Assembly (NCBI RefSeq): GCF_014837105.1
Contig: NZ_JACSPO010000003.1
Location: forward strand, 62,001-126,000
Length of the DNA: 64,000 nt
Direction of reading: 5' to 3'
Origin: Oceanitalea stevensii
GTDB lineage: Bacteria; Actinomycetota; Actinomycetes; Actinomycetales; Actinomycetaceae
Under the pieces are notes generated by a model. The model was not told the origin of the DNA, made no database searches, and saw only the letters and a program-made list of their open reading frames with translations. Below are positions 29,897 to 38,577 of the stretch, piece by piece (position 1 is the first letter of the stretch; each line of letters opens with the position of its first letter). The position numbers and the translations under genes are program-made.

Positions 29897-29963
29897 GACG
29901 CTGACTCTAGGGCTGCTTAGATGGTCCTGCAGGCTATTCGTCGGTCCCGGAGGAGGGTCCAGC
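29897..29963. promoter_or_regulatory. divergent glgC/glgA promoter region
   Basis: This 67-nt gap serves both glycogen genes. TAGAGT on the minus strand (29904-29909) is placed for glgC. On the plus strand TTAGAT (29917-29922) is a -10 candidate for glgA, and GGAGGA at 29950-29955 is the glgA ribosome-binding site. The two -10 candidates are nearly adjacent, so the promoters probably compete or are co-regulated. Confidence 0.5.
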
Positions 29964-31175
29964 ATGCGTGTCGACATGCTCACCAGGGAGTACCCGCCCC
30001 ACGTGTACGGCGGTGCGGGCGTCCACGTCGCCGAGCTGGCCCGGGTGCTGCGCAGCCGCGCCGACGTCCGGGTCCACTGCTTCGACGGCCCCCGGGAGGG
30101 GGAGGAGGGCGTGCGCGGCTACTCCGCCGTCGCCGAGCTCGCGGGCACGAACGCCGCCCTGCAGACCTTCGGCGTCGACCTCGCGATGGCCGACGCCGTC
30201 CGGGGGACCGACATCGTCCACTCCCACACCTGGTACGCGAACCTCGCGGGCCACCTCGGCGGGCTGCTCCACGACGTCCCCCACGTCCTGTCCGCCCACT
30301 CCCTGGAGCCGCTGCGGCCGTGGAAGGCCGAGCAGCTCGGTGGCGGGTACGCGCTGTCCTCCTGGGCCGAGCGCACGGCCTACGAGGGCGCCGCGGGCGT
30401 CGTCGCGGTGAGCGGCGGGATGCGCGAGGACATCCTGCGCAGCTACCCCGCCGTCGACCCCGCGAAGGTCACCGTCATCCACAACGGCATCGACCTCGCC
30501 GGCTGGCAGCGGCCCGCCGGGGAGGAGTCCGAGCGCGCCGAGCAGGTGGCCCGCTCGCACGGCATCGACCCGACGCGCCCCGCCGTCGTCTTCGTCGGGC
30601 GCATCACCCGGCAGAAGGGCCTGCCGCACCTGCTGCGCGCGGCCCGCGCGCTGCCCGAGGACGTCCAGCTCGTCCTGTGCGCCGGCGCCCCGGACACCCC
30701 GGCGCTCATGGCCGAGGTTCAGGCCGGTGTCGAGGAGCTCAAGGCCACCCGCGGGGGCGTGGTGTGGATCGAGCAGATGCTCTCGCGTGCCGACCTCATC
30801 GCCGTGCTCACGGCCTGCACCGTCTTCGTGTGCCCCTCGGTCTACGAGCCCCTCGGCATCGTCAACCTCGAGGCGATGGCCGTGGGCCTGCCCGTCGTCG
30901 GCTCGGCCACCGGTGGGATCCCCGAGGTCGTCGATGACGGCGTCACCGGCACCCTCGTCCCCATCGACCAGGTCACCGACGGGACCGGCACGCCGGTGGA
31001 CCCCGCGCGCTTCGAGGCCGACCTCGCCGCCGCGCTCACCGCCGTCGTCACCGACGAGACCCGTGCCGCCGAGATGGGCGCCGCCGGGCGTCGCCGCGCC
31101 GAGGAGCACTTCTCCTGGGAGTCGATCGCCGACCGCACGATGGCGTTCTACGAGCAGGTCCTCGCCGGCTCCTGA
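29964..31175 (+). CDS. glgA: glycogen synthase GlgA (actinobacterial GT4 type)
   Basis: The 403-aa glycosyltransferase has a GT-B fold and no membrane segment. The N-domain begins [19 protein letters not shown], and HSHTWYAN follows. The C-domain has [15 protein letters not shown] and the GT4 E-x7-E motif in [17 protein letters not shown]. This is the actinobacterial GT4 form, which in mycobacteria (GlgM) can make maltose-1-phosphate from ADP-glucose instead of extending glycogen. The choice between the two activities is not settled by sequence. Confidence 0.92.
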   Translation: MRVDMLTREYPPHVYGGAGVHVAELARVLRSRADVRVHCFDGPREGEEGVRGYSAVAELAGTNAALQTFGVDLAMADAVRGTDIVHSHTWYANLAGHLGGLLHDVPHVLSAHSLEPLRPWKAEQLGGGYALSSWAERTAYEGAAGVVAVSGGMREDILRSYPAVDPAKVTVIHNGIDLAGWQRPAGEESERAEQVARSHGIDPTRPAVVFVGRITRQKGLPHLLRAARALPEDVQLVLCAGAPDTPALMAEVQAGVEELKATRGGVVWIEQMLSRADLIAVLTACTVFVCPSVYEPLGIVNLEAMAVGLPVVGSATGGIPEVVDDGVTGTLVPIDQVTDGTGTPVDPARFEADLAAALTAVVTDETRAAEMGAAGRRRAEEHFSWESIADRTMAFYEQVLAGS

Positions 31176-31186
31176 CGGGGCCGGCC

Positions 31187-32008
31187 TCAGCGGGCGCGGG
31201 CGACACCGCCGGAGACGTGGCTGACGCTCGCGGCGGCCAGCGCTCGGCGGGCGGTGTGCTCGAGCTCGCGCAGCACCTCCGCGCGCGCCGCACCCTGCCG
31301 GGCCACGACCGCACCGCCGTCGTCCTCGAGCGCGAGCTGGACGACGGCGAGCAGCCGCGCCGCGCGGGTGAGCACCTCCACCCGCACGGGCTCCAGGCCC
31401 GGGGGCAGGAGGTCGCTGGAGACGTCCTCACGCAGGAGGTGCGCCGCCTCGCGGGCGACGTCCGGCCGCCAGCCGGCGAGGTCGAGCTGCTCGAGCGCGT
31501 CCCCGGCCGTCACGAGTGCCCGGACGATCTCCTGGCGGGCCTGCCGCAGCGAGCCGGTCAGCCCGAGCAGCGTGGGGACGGGACGCTCGGCGAAGGGGAA
31601 GGGGTGGAGCACCCAGCGCACGAGGGTGCCGGGCTCGAGCTCGCTGCCGAAGGACTCGACCTGCGGCACGACGGCCCACGAGCCGCCCTCGGAGCGGATG
31701 AGGAGGCACTGGCCGGCGTCGACGGCGTCGAGGAGCGCCACCCCCGGCAGCCCGGCGACGTGCCCGGGCGCGGGGAGCACGGCGCCGACGTCCGTCAGCT
31801 CCTCGCCCACGAGGCGTCCGGTCATCTGACGCAGCGAGCGGACCTCGCCGTCGGGACGGAGGACGACGTGCGTCTCGTCCCCGGCGACGGCACGCAGGGC
31901 GGCATCGACGACGTCGCTCCCCTCGCCGCTCCCGGACGGACCGGCGGCGACGACGGACGGGAGCCACAGCGCCCCGAGCACGGCATGAGGAAGAACGAGT
32001 TCGGGCAC
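31187..32008 (-). CDS. conserved hypothetical protein, Leu/Ala-rich
   Basis: The 273-aa product was not recognised. It begins VPELVLPHAVLGALWLPSVVAAG, which is hydrophobic but not a canonical signal. The middle is a mixed alpha/beta region (THVVLRPDGEVRSLR, CLLIRSEGGSWAVVPQV). The last 120 residues are helical and rich in Ala, Leu, Glu and Arg (EAAHLLREDVSSDLLPP). No catalytic motif is visible. The GTG at 32008 is supported by TACGGT (32015-32020, minus strand) exactly 6 nt upstream. It is convergent with glgA and divergent from an ABC ATPase whose promoter has the same geometry. Confidence 0.7.
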   Translation of the reverse strand: MPELVLPHAVLGALWLPSVVAAGPSGSGEGSDVVDAALRAVAGDETHVVLRPDGEVRSLRQMTGRLVGEELTDVGAVLPAPGHVAGLPGVALLDAVDAGQCLLIRSEGGSWAVVPQVESFGSELEPGTLVRWVLHPFPFAERPVPTLLGLTGSLRQARQEIVRALVTAGDALEQLDLAGWRPDVAREAAHLLREDVSSDLLPPGLEPVRVEVLTRAARLLAVVQLALEDDGGAVVARQGAARAEVLRELEHTARRALAAASVSHVSGGVARAR

Positions 32009-32057
32009 GCCCCCACCGTAGACGGCTCGCGGCCCTGGTGACGGATAGGGTCGGTCC

Positions 32058-32852
32058 ATGAGCGATGTGCTGGAGATTGCCGACGTGACCCTGCGACGCG
32101 GGTCGAAGACGATCCTCGACGGCGTGGGCTGGTCGGTCAACGACGGCGAGCGCTGGGTGGTGCTCGGCCCCAACGGCGCCGGCAAGACGACCGTGCTCCA
32201 GATGGCCGCCGGTCGGCTCTTCCCCAGCGAGGGCACGGTCCGTGTCCTCGGGGACCGCCTCGGCGCGGTCGACACCTCCGAGCTGCGCACCCGGATCGGC
32301 CTGGCCTCGGCCGCCCTCGCCGACCGCATCCCCGGCCACGAGCGCGTGCTCGACGTCGTCCTCACCGCCTCCTACGGCGTCACCGGCCGCTGGCGCGAGT
32401 CCTACGACGACTACGACACCTCCCGCGCCCGGGACCTGCTCGCCGCCTTCGGGGTCGAGCAGCTCACCGACCGGAACTTCGGCACCCTCAGCGAGGGGGA
32501 GCGCAAGCGCGTCCAGATCGCGCGAGCCCTCATGACCGACCCCGAGCTGCTCCTCCTCGACGAGCCGGCCGCGGGCCTGGACCTCGGGGGCCGCGAGGAG
32601 CTCATGGCCGCCCTCGGGGAGCTCGCCACCGACCGCCGCTCGCCCGTCATCGTGCTCGTCACCCACCACGTCGAGGAGATCCCCGAGGGCTTCACCCACG
32701 GGCTGCTCCTGCGCGAGGGACACGTCGAGGCGGCCGGCCCGCTGGAGGAGGTCCTCACCCCCCAGCACCTGTCGCGCGCCTTCGGCCTCGACCTCGAGGT
32801 CGAGCGGCACCGCGGGCGCTGGACCGCCCGCGCGGCCGGACGCGGTCGCTAG
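32058..32852 (+). CDS. stand-alone ABC transporter ATP-binding protein
   Basis: The 264-aa ATPase has Walker A GPNGAGKTTVL near residue 39, Q-loop region LASAALADRIPG, an unusual signature LSEGERKRVQIARAL (E in place of the second G), Walker B LLLLDEPAAGLD and switch His in LVTHHVEEIP. It has no adjacent permease and resembles the YlmA/ModF-like soluble group. The ATG at 32058 follows TAGGGT (32046-32051) by 6 nt. NfeD and an SPFH protein follow after 24 nt. Confidence 0.88.
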   Translation: MSDVLEIADVTLRRGSKTILDGVGWSVNDGERWVVLGPNGAGKTTVLQMAAGRLFPSEGTVRVLGDRLGAVDTSELRTRIGLASAALADRIPGHERVLDVVLTASYGVTGRWRESYDDYDTSRARDLLAAFGVEQLTDRNFGTLSEGERKRVQIARALMTDPELLLLDEPAAGLDLGGREELMAALGELATDRRSPVIVLVTHHVEEIPEGFTHGLLLREGHVEAAGPLEEVLTPQHLSRAFGLDLEVERHRGRWTARAAGRGR

Positions 32853-32876
32853 GATCGGGGCGGAGGAGGGACGACG

Positions 32877-33332
32877 ATGGCGTGGTTGTGGTGGTTGGGC
32901 GGAGCACTCGTCCTCGGTGTGGTCGAGATGCTCACCGTCGACCTCATCTTCCTCATGTTCGCCGGCGGTGCGCTGGCGGCCGGTGGCGTCGCGATGCTCG
33001 GGGCGCCGCTGTGGGCCCAGATCCTCACCTTCGCCGTCGTCTCCGTCGTGCTCCTGGCCGTCGTGCGCCCGTGGGCGCTGGGCTACCTCAAGCGCTCCAC
33101 CCCTGACACGCTCACCAACGTCGCGGCGCACGTCGGCCGCAGCGCCGAGGTCCTCGTCGACTGCACCGACCGCGCCGGGCGCGTCAAGCTCGCCGGTGAG
33201 GTGTGGACCGCCCGCGCCGCCGAGCCCGGCAGCCTGCTGCCCACGGGCACCACCGTCCAGGTGGTCCGGATCGACGGGGCGACCGCCGTCGTCGCGCCCC
33301 TGCCCGTCACCTACCCCGAAGGAGCCATGTGA
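32877..33332 (+). CDS. NfeD family membrane protein
   Basis: The 151-aa protein has two or three N-terminal helices (WLWWLGGALVLGVVEMLTVDLIFLMF and AGGALAAGGVAMLGAPLWAQILTF, shortened) and a C-terminal OB fold (VKLAGEVWTARAAE, TTVQVVRIDGATAVV). Short NfeD proteins are co-encoded with SPFH/stomatin proteins and are thought to organise membrane microdomains. GGAGGAGG precedes the ATG. The next gene starts inside its last codons (ATGTGA), so the two are translationally coupled. Confidence 0.9.
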   Translation: MAWLWWLGGALVLGVVEMLTVDLIFLMFAGGALAAGGVAMLGAPLWAQILTFAVVSVVLLAVVRPWALGYLKRSTPDTLTNVAAHVGRSAEVLVDCTDRAGRVKLAGEVWTARAAEPGSLLPTGTTVQVVRIDGATAVVAPLPVTYPEGAM

Positions 33333-34645
33333 ACGACAACACCGGGAGCCTCGTGCTCACCGTCGTGCTCGTCCTGCTCGCCCTCTTCGTCATCATCGCG
33401 ATCTGGCGGGCGGTGCGGATCGTCCCGCAGGCCGTCGCGCTCATCGTCGAGCGGCTGGGCAAGTTCAACACCGTGATGTACGCGGGCCTGCACTTCCTCA
33501 TCCCGTTCGTCGACCGCGTCCGCGCCGGTGTCGACCTCCGCGAGCAGGTCGTCTCCTTCCCGCCGCAGCCGGTCATCACGTCCGACAACCTCGTCGTGTC
33601 GATCGACACCGTCATCTACTTCCAGGTGACCGACCCCAAGGCCGCGACCTACGAGATCGCCAACTACATCACCGGTATCGAGCAGCTGACGGTGACGACG
33701 CTGCGCAACGTCATCGGCTCGATGGACCTCGAGCAGACCCTCACCAGCCGCGACCAGATCAACGGCCAGCTGCGCGGGGTGCTCGACGAGGCGACCGGCC
33801 GCTGGGGCATCCGCGTCAACCGGGTGGAGCTCAAGGCGATCGACCCGCCGCAGAGCGTCCAGGGCTCGATGGAGCAGCAGATGCGCGCCGAGCGGGACCG
33901 CCGCGCCGCCATCCTCACCGCCGAGGGCGTCAAGCAGTCCCAGATCCTCACCGCCGAGGGTGAGAAGCAGGCCGCGATCCTCCGTGCCGAGGGCGAGGCG
34001 CAGTCCGCGATCCTCAAGGCGCAGGGTGAGTCCCGCGCCATCCTCCAGGTCTTCGACGCCATCCACCGCGGCAAGCCCGACCCCAAGCTCCTCGCCTACC
34101 AGTACCTGCAGATGCTGCCGGAGCTGGCGAACAAGGAGTCGAGCAAGTTCTTCGTCATCCCCACCGAGTTCACCGCCGCCCTGGGTGCGATCTCCAAGGG
34201 CTTCGGCGGGGGAGGGCCGCTCGGCGGTCCCGACGACGACGACGGCCCGGCCCCGCAGGTCGACTTCGGCCCGCACGACAGCTCGATGGCCTCGGGCCTG
34301 GCAGAGACGAACCTCCAGGACCCGGACGAGGCGCTGGCCCAGGCCCGCAGCGAGGCGCAGCAGGCCACGTCGGAGGCGAACGCCGCCGGGGAGCGCTCCG
34401 GCCGTCCCTTCTCCGACTCCGCCGAGCGCGGCCAGCGGCCGGCGGAGGACGAGCCGCAGGCCGGCGGCCGCCGTGCCGCCGACCAGTCGCGCTTCGCCCC
34501 GCCCGCGGGCGCGCCCACGCCCCCGCCGCCGGCGCCGGGCTCGCACCGTCAGCCGCCGCCGCCGAGCGCGAACCAGCCCGGCCCCACGGCCGGCCCGCCC
34601 ACCACGGCGCAGCCGGAGCAGGATCCCGACTGGCCCCAGCAGTAG
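33329..34645 (+). CDS. SPFH/band 7 (paraslipin-like) protein with long Pro-rich tail
   Basis: The 438-aa protein has an N-terminal helix (LVLTVVLVLLALFVIIAIW), an SPFH domain (VPQAVALIVERLGKF, PQPVITSDNLVVSIDTVIYF, TLRNVIGSMDLEQTL), a coiled coil of AILTAEGEKQAAILRAEGEAQ repeats (residues 188-235, shortened), and a C-terminal extension of about 130 residues. The extension includes the acidic GPDDDDGPAP and a Pro-rich end (PPPPAPGSHRQPPPP). It begins with GTG overlapping the nfeD stop. A role in membrane-domain scaffolding is inferred from the family. The disordered tail is longer than in most paraslipins. Confidence 0.9.
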   Translation: MNDNTGSLVLTVVLVLLALFVIIAIWRAVRIVPQAVALIVERLGKFNTVMYAGLHFLIPFVDRVRAGVDLREQVVSFPPQPVITSDNLVVSIDTVIYFQVTDPKAATYEIANYITGIEQLTVTTLRNVIGSMDLEQTLTSRDQINGQLRGVLDEATGRWGIRVNRVELKAIDPPQSVQGSMEQQMRAERDRRAAILTAEGVKQSQILTAEGEKQAAILRAEGEAQSAILKAQGESRAILQVFDAIHRGKPDPKLLAYQYLQMLPELANKESSKFFVIPTEFTAALGAISKGFGGGGPLGGPDDDDGPAPQVDFGPHDSSMASGLAETNLQDPDEALAQARSEAQQATSEANAAGERSGRPFSDSAERGQRPAEDEPQAGGRRAADQSRFAPPAGAPTPPPPAPGSHRQPPPPSANQPGPTAGPPTTAQPEQDPDWPQQ

Positions 34646-34650
34646 CCAGC

Positions 34651-34698
34651 GACGACGACGGGGGCCCCCCCCCCCCCGGGGGGGGGGGCGCCGTCGTC
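34651..34698 (+). terminator. C13/G11 homopolymer hairpin after the SPFH gene
   Basis: Thirteen C (34665-34677) are followed directly by eleven G (34678-34688), flanked by GACGACG (34654-34660) and CGTCGTC (34692-34698), which pair. The whole can fold into a very GC-rich hairpin 8 nt after the stop and likely ends the nfeD-SPFH transcript. Run lengths may be inaccurate or variable. Confidence 0.6.
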
Positions 34699-34910
34699 AT
34701 GCCCGCGTCCCTGCACCTTGGGTCGTCCTTCCCGGTCACGGGTCGCACTTTCCGGCGGGTGGCGCAGGTGGGGAAAGGGCGACGCAACGCGGGCCGGACG
34801 GCGTCGGCGTCATCGTCCGTGCCCGCCCTCAGCGAAATCGGTCGGGGGATGTCGGTGGGGCGTCTTACCCTGACGGAGCCGACCCACCGGCGGCGAAGTG
34901 AAAGGCTGAC
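34699..34910 (+). repeat. intergenic region with GGGTCGCCCTTTCC-family motifs and exporter promoter
   Basis: The 212-nt stretch carries GGGTCGTCCTTCCCGGTC (34720-34737), GGGTCGCACTTTCC (34740-34753) and the inverted GGGGAAAGGGCGAC (34770-34783), members of the family also seen at 28555-28619. Further on, TACCCT near 34866 is a possible -10 for the exporter operon, and GAAAGG lies before its ATG. No ORF with coding character is seen. Confidence 0.5.
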
Positions 34911-36638
34911 ATGCTCCTCACCCTGCTGCGGCGCCACCTGCGCCCGTACCGCCGCGACGTCCTGGTGGTCGTGCTGCTCCAGTTCGTCCAGACGCTCGCC
35001 GCGCTGTCGCTGCCCAGCCTCAACGCCGACATCATCGACAACGGCGTCGTCGTGGGGGACACCGGCTACATCATGCGCGTGGGCGCGCTCATGCTCCTCA
35101 TCAGCGCCGTCCAGGTCGCCTGCGCGATCAGCGCGGTCTACCTCGGTGCGCGTGCCGCGACGAGCGTGGGCCGCGACCTTCGCCGCGCCGTCTTCAGCCG
35201 GGTGCAGCGCTTCTCGGTGGCCGAGGCCGGCCGCTTCGGCGCCCCCTCGCTCATCACCCGCTCGACGAACGACGTCCAGCAGGTCCAGATGGTCACCCTC
35301 ATGACCTTCACCGTCATCGTCATGGCGCCGATCATGATGGTCGGCGGCGTGGTGATGGCGCTGCGCCAGGACGTGGGGCTCTCGTCGCTGCTGCTCGTCG
35401 TCGTCCCGGTGCTGCTCGGGCTCATCGTCGTCATCGCGCTGCGCATGGGGCCGCTGTTCAAGCTCATCCAGGGCCGCATCGACCGGATCAACCTCGTCAT
35501 GCGCGAGCAGATCTCCGGTGTGCGGGTCATCCGCGCCTTCAACCGCCAGCCGAGCGAGCGGCAGCGCTTCGCCCGCGCCAACAGCGAGCTCATGGGCACG
35601 AGCCTGACCGTCGGCTACCTCATGGCGCTGATGTTCCCCGCCGTCCAGGTGGTCATCAACGCCTCGTCGGTGGCGGTCGTGTGGTTCGGCGCCGGGCGCA
35701 TCGACTCCGGGGCGATGGAGGTCGGCTCGCTGGTCGCCTTCCTCAACTACCTCATGCAGATCCTCATGTCGGTCCTCATGGCCTCGATGATGTTCATGAT
35801 GGTGCCGCGCGCCGCGGTGTCCGCCGACCGCATCGAGGCGGTCCTCGGCACCGAGCCCGCGATCGTCGCCCCGTCGCGGCCCCGCCGGCTGCCCGCCGGG
35901 CGCACCGTCATCGAGCTCGACGGCGTGAGCTTCGGCTACGCGGGCGCGGCCGCCCCGGTGCTCCACGACGTCTCGCTGCGCCTGGAACCGGGACGCACGA
36001 CGGCGATCGTCGGCTCCACCGGCTCGGGCAAGTCCACGCTCGTCAACCTCCTGCCGCGGCTCGTCGACGCCACCGGTGGCGTCGTGCGAGCCGGAGGAGT
36101 GGACGTGCGCGAGCTCGAGCCCGCGGACCTGCGGGCGCGCGTCTCCGTCGTGCCGCAGCGGGCCTACCTCTTCTCCGGCACCATCGCCTCGACGCTGCGC
36201 TTCGCGCGGCCCGAGGCGACCGACGCGGAGCTGTGGACCGCGCTCGAGGCGGCCCAGGCGAGTGAGTTCGTCACCGGGCTGGGCCTGGACGCCAGGGTGG
36301 AGCAGGGCGGCTCGAACTTCTCCGGCGGGCAGCGGCAGCGCCTGGCGATCGCCCGCGCGCTCCTCAAGCCGGCGGACCTCTACGTCTTCGACGACTCCTT
36401 CTCGGCGCTCGACTACGCCACCGACGCCCGCCTGCGGGCCGGGCTGCCGGGGGCCACCGCGGGCGCCGCCATCCTCATCGTCGCCCAGCGGGTGGCGACC
36501 ATCCGCGACGCCGACGAGATCGTCGTCCTCGACGAGGGCCGGGTGGTGGGCCGCGGCACCCACGCCGGCCTCATGGAGGACAACCCCACCTACCAGGAGA
36601 TCGTGCTGTCCCAGCTGAGCGCGCAGGAGGCGGCATGA
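34911..36638 (+). CDS. ABC exporter half-transporter, degenerate-site subunit
   Basis: The 575-aa protein is a fused membrane/ATPase half-transporter of the multidrug/lipid exporter type. Six helices lie in residues 1-310, and the ABC domain has Walker A GSTGSGKSTLV near residue 371, signature FSGGQRQRLAIARAL and switch His replaced by Gln (ILIVAQRVATI). Its Walker B reads YVFDDSFSALD, with Asp where the catalytic Glu is expected. Both changes are the hallmark of the degenerate subunit in heterodimeric exporters such as TM287/288. The partner follows with an ATGA overlap. Confidence 0.93.
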   Translation: MLLTLLRRHLRPYRRDVLVVVLLQFVQTLAALSLPSLNADIIDNGVVVGDTGYIMRVGALMLLISAVQVACAISAVYLGARAATSVGRDLRRAVFSRVQRFSVAEAGRFGAPSLITRSTNDVQQVQMVTLMTFTVIVMAPIMMVGGVVMALRQDVGLSSLLLVVVPVLLGLIVVIALRMGPLFKLIQGRIDRINLVMREQISGVRVIRAFNRQPSERQRFARANSELMGTSLTVGYLMALMFPAVQVVINASSVAVVWFGAGRIDSGAMEVGSLVAFLNYLMQILMSVLMASMMFMMVPRAAVSADRIEAVLGTEPAIVAPSRPRRLPAGRTVIELDGVSFGYAGAAAPVLHDVSLRLEPGRTTAIVGSTGSGKSTLVNLLPRLVDATGGVVRAGGVDVRELEPADLRARVSVVPQRAYLFSGTIASTLRFARPEATDAELWTALEAAQASEFVTGLGLDARVEQGGSNFSGGQRQRLAIARALLKPADLYVFDDSFSALDYATDARLRAGLPGATAGAAILIVAQRVATIRDADEIVVLDEGRVVGRGTHAGLMEDNPTYQEIVLSQLSAQEAA

Positions 36639-38557
36639 GCCACCACCGTCCAGGCCCGGGCCTTCCCCCGGGCGAGAAGTCGGCCAACTTCGGCGCCTCG
36701 CTGAAGCGGCTGCTCCGCGCCATGGCGCCGGAGCGGGTGCGGCTGGTCGTCGTGCTCGTCCTGGCGGTCGTGGCCGTCGGGCTCCAGGTGCTCGGACCCA
36801 CGCTGCTCGGGCGCGCCACCGACATTGTCTTCAACGGGGTCGTCGGCCGGATGCTGCCGCCGGGCTCCACGCTCGAGCAGGCGGTCGCGGCGCTGCGCGC
36901 GTCGGGGCAGGACCAGGTCGCCCAGATGGTCGGCGGCATGGAGAACGTCGTGCCCGGGCAGGGCATCGACTTCGACGCGCTCGGTCGCATGGCCATGCTC
37001 GTCCTCGCCGTCTACATCGGCTCGGCGGTGTTCCTCTGGATCCAGGGGCGGATGCTCGCCGGCATCGTCCAGCGCACCGCCTTCCAGCTGCGCCGCGACG
37101 TCCAGGCCAAGATCGACCGCCTGCCCCTGCGCGAGCTCGACTCGCGGGCGCGCGGCGACGTCCTGTCCCGCGTCACCAACGACATCGACAACGTCTCCCA
37201 GACCCTCCAGCAGACGCTCTCCCAGGTGGTCACCTCGATCGTCACGGTCGTCGGGGTGCTCGTCATGATGTTCGTCCTGTCCTGGCAGCTCGCCCTCATC
37301 GCCCTCGTCACCGTGCCGGTCTCCGCGTGGGCCACGGCCACCATCGCCAAGCGCGCGCAGCCGCACTTCGTGGCGCAGTGGAAGTCCACCGGTGACCTCG
37401 GCGGGAAGGTCGAGGAGGCCTTCACCGGCCACGAGCTCGTCACCGCCTTCAACGCGCAGGACGCCGTGCGCGAGGGCTTCGACGAGGACAACGAGCGGCT
37501 CTTCCGCGCGAGCTTCCGCTCCCAGTTCATCTCCGGCACGATCATGCCGGTCATGGGGTTCGTCGGGAACCTCAACTACGTGCTCGTCGCCGTCGTCGGT
37601 GGGCTGCGGGTCGCCTCGGGCGACCTCAGCCTCGGCTCCGTGCAGGCCTTCATCCAGTACTCGCGGCAGTTCACCCAGCCGCTGGCGCAGCTCGCGTCGA
37701 TGGCGAACCTCGTCCAGTCCGGTGTGGCCTCCGCGGAGCGGATCTTCGACATCATGGACGCCGCCGAGCAGTCGCCCGACCCCGATCCGGGCAAGCGGCC
37801 CGCCCAGGTGCGCGGCGCGGTGCGCCTGCAGGACATCGCCTTCAGCTACGACCCCGAGCGTCCGCTCATCACCCACCTGGACCTCGACGTCCAGCCGGGG
37901 CAGACGGTCGCCGTCGTCGGGCCCACCGGGGCGGGGAAGACCACCCTCGTCAACCTCCTCATGCGGTTCTACGAGATCGACTCCGGCCGCATCCTCATCG
38001 ACGGCGTCGACACCCGTGAGATGACCCGCCACGACCTGCGCGAGCCGATCGGCATGGTCCTGCAGGACACGTGGCTCTTCGAGGGCACGATCGCGGAGAA
38101 CATCGCCTTCGGCCGCGACGGCGCCACCGAGGAGGACGTGCACCGGGCGGCCGAGGCGGCGAGCGTCGACCGCTTCGTCCAGAGCCTGCCGGACGGCTAC
38201 GACACCGTCATCGACGAGGAGGGGGGCGGCGTCTCCGCCGGCGAGAAGCAGCTCATCACCATCGCGCGCGCCTTCCTCGCCGAGCCGCAGCTCCTCATCC
38301 TCGACGAGGCGACGAGCTCGGTCGACACCCGCACCGAGATGCTCGTCCAGCAGGCGATGACCCGGCTGCGCAGCGGCCGCACGTCCTTCGTCATCGCCCA
38401 CCGGCTGAGCACCATCCGTGACGCGGACGTCATCCTCGTCATGGAGCACGGCGACATCGTCGAGCAGGGCACCCACGAGGAGCTCCTGGACGCCGACGGC
38501 GCCTACGCCCGCCTCTACCGCAGCCAGTTCGCCGCCCCCGCCCTCGCCGAGGAGTAG
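36635..38557 (+). CDS. ABC exporter half-transporter, catalytic-site subunit
   Basis: The 640-aa partner has six helices in residues 30-360, with a periplasmic insertion (VVGRMLPPGSTLEQAVAALR, shortened) between helices 1 and 2. The ABC domain has Walker A GPTGAGKTTLV near residue 432, signature VSAGEKQLITIARA, Walker B LLILDEATSSVD with the catalytic Glu, and the switch His in VIAHRLSTI. With the upstream subunit it forms one consensus and one degenerate ATP site. The signature reads V-S-A-G-E instead of L-S-G-G-Q, as is common in this partner. Substrate unknown. Confidence 0.93.
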   Translation: MSHHRPGPGLPPGEKSANFGASLKRLLRAMAPERVRLVVVLVLAVVAVGLQVLGPTLLGRATDIVFNGVVGRMLPPGSTLEQAVAALRASGQDQVAQMVGGMENVVPGQGIDFDALGRMAMLVLAVYIGSAVFLWIQGRMLAGIVQRTAFQLRRDVQAKIDRLPLRELDSRARGDVLSRVTNDIDNVSQTLQQTLSQVVTSIVTVVGVLVMMFVLSWQLALIALVTVPVSAWATATIAKRAQPHFVAQWKSTGDLGGKVEEAFTGHELVTAFNAQDAVREGFDEDNERLFRASFRSQFISGTIMPVMGFVGNLNYVLVAVVGGLRVASGDLSLGSVQAFIQYSRQFTQPLAQLASMANLVQSGVASAERIFDIMDAAEQSPDPDPGKRPAQVRGAVRLQDIAFSYDPERPLITHLDLDVQPGQTVAVVGPTGAGKTTLVNLLMRFYEIDSGRILIDGVDTREMTRHDLREPIGMVLQDTWLFEGTIAENIAFGRDGATEEDVHRAAEAASVDRFVQSLPDGYDTVIDEEGGGVSAGEKQLITIARAFLAEPQLLILDEATSSVDTRTEMLVQQAMTRLRSGRTSFVIAHRLSTIRDADVILVMEHGDIVEQGTHEELLDADGAYARLYRSQFAAPALAEE

Positions 38558-38577
38558 AGGCACCCCGGTACCGCCTC

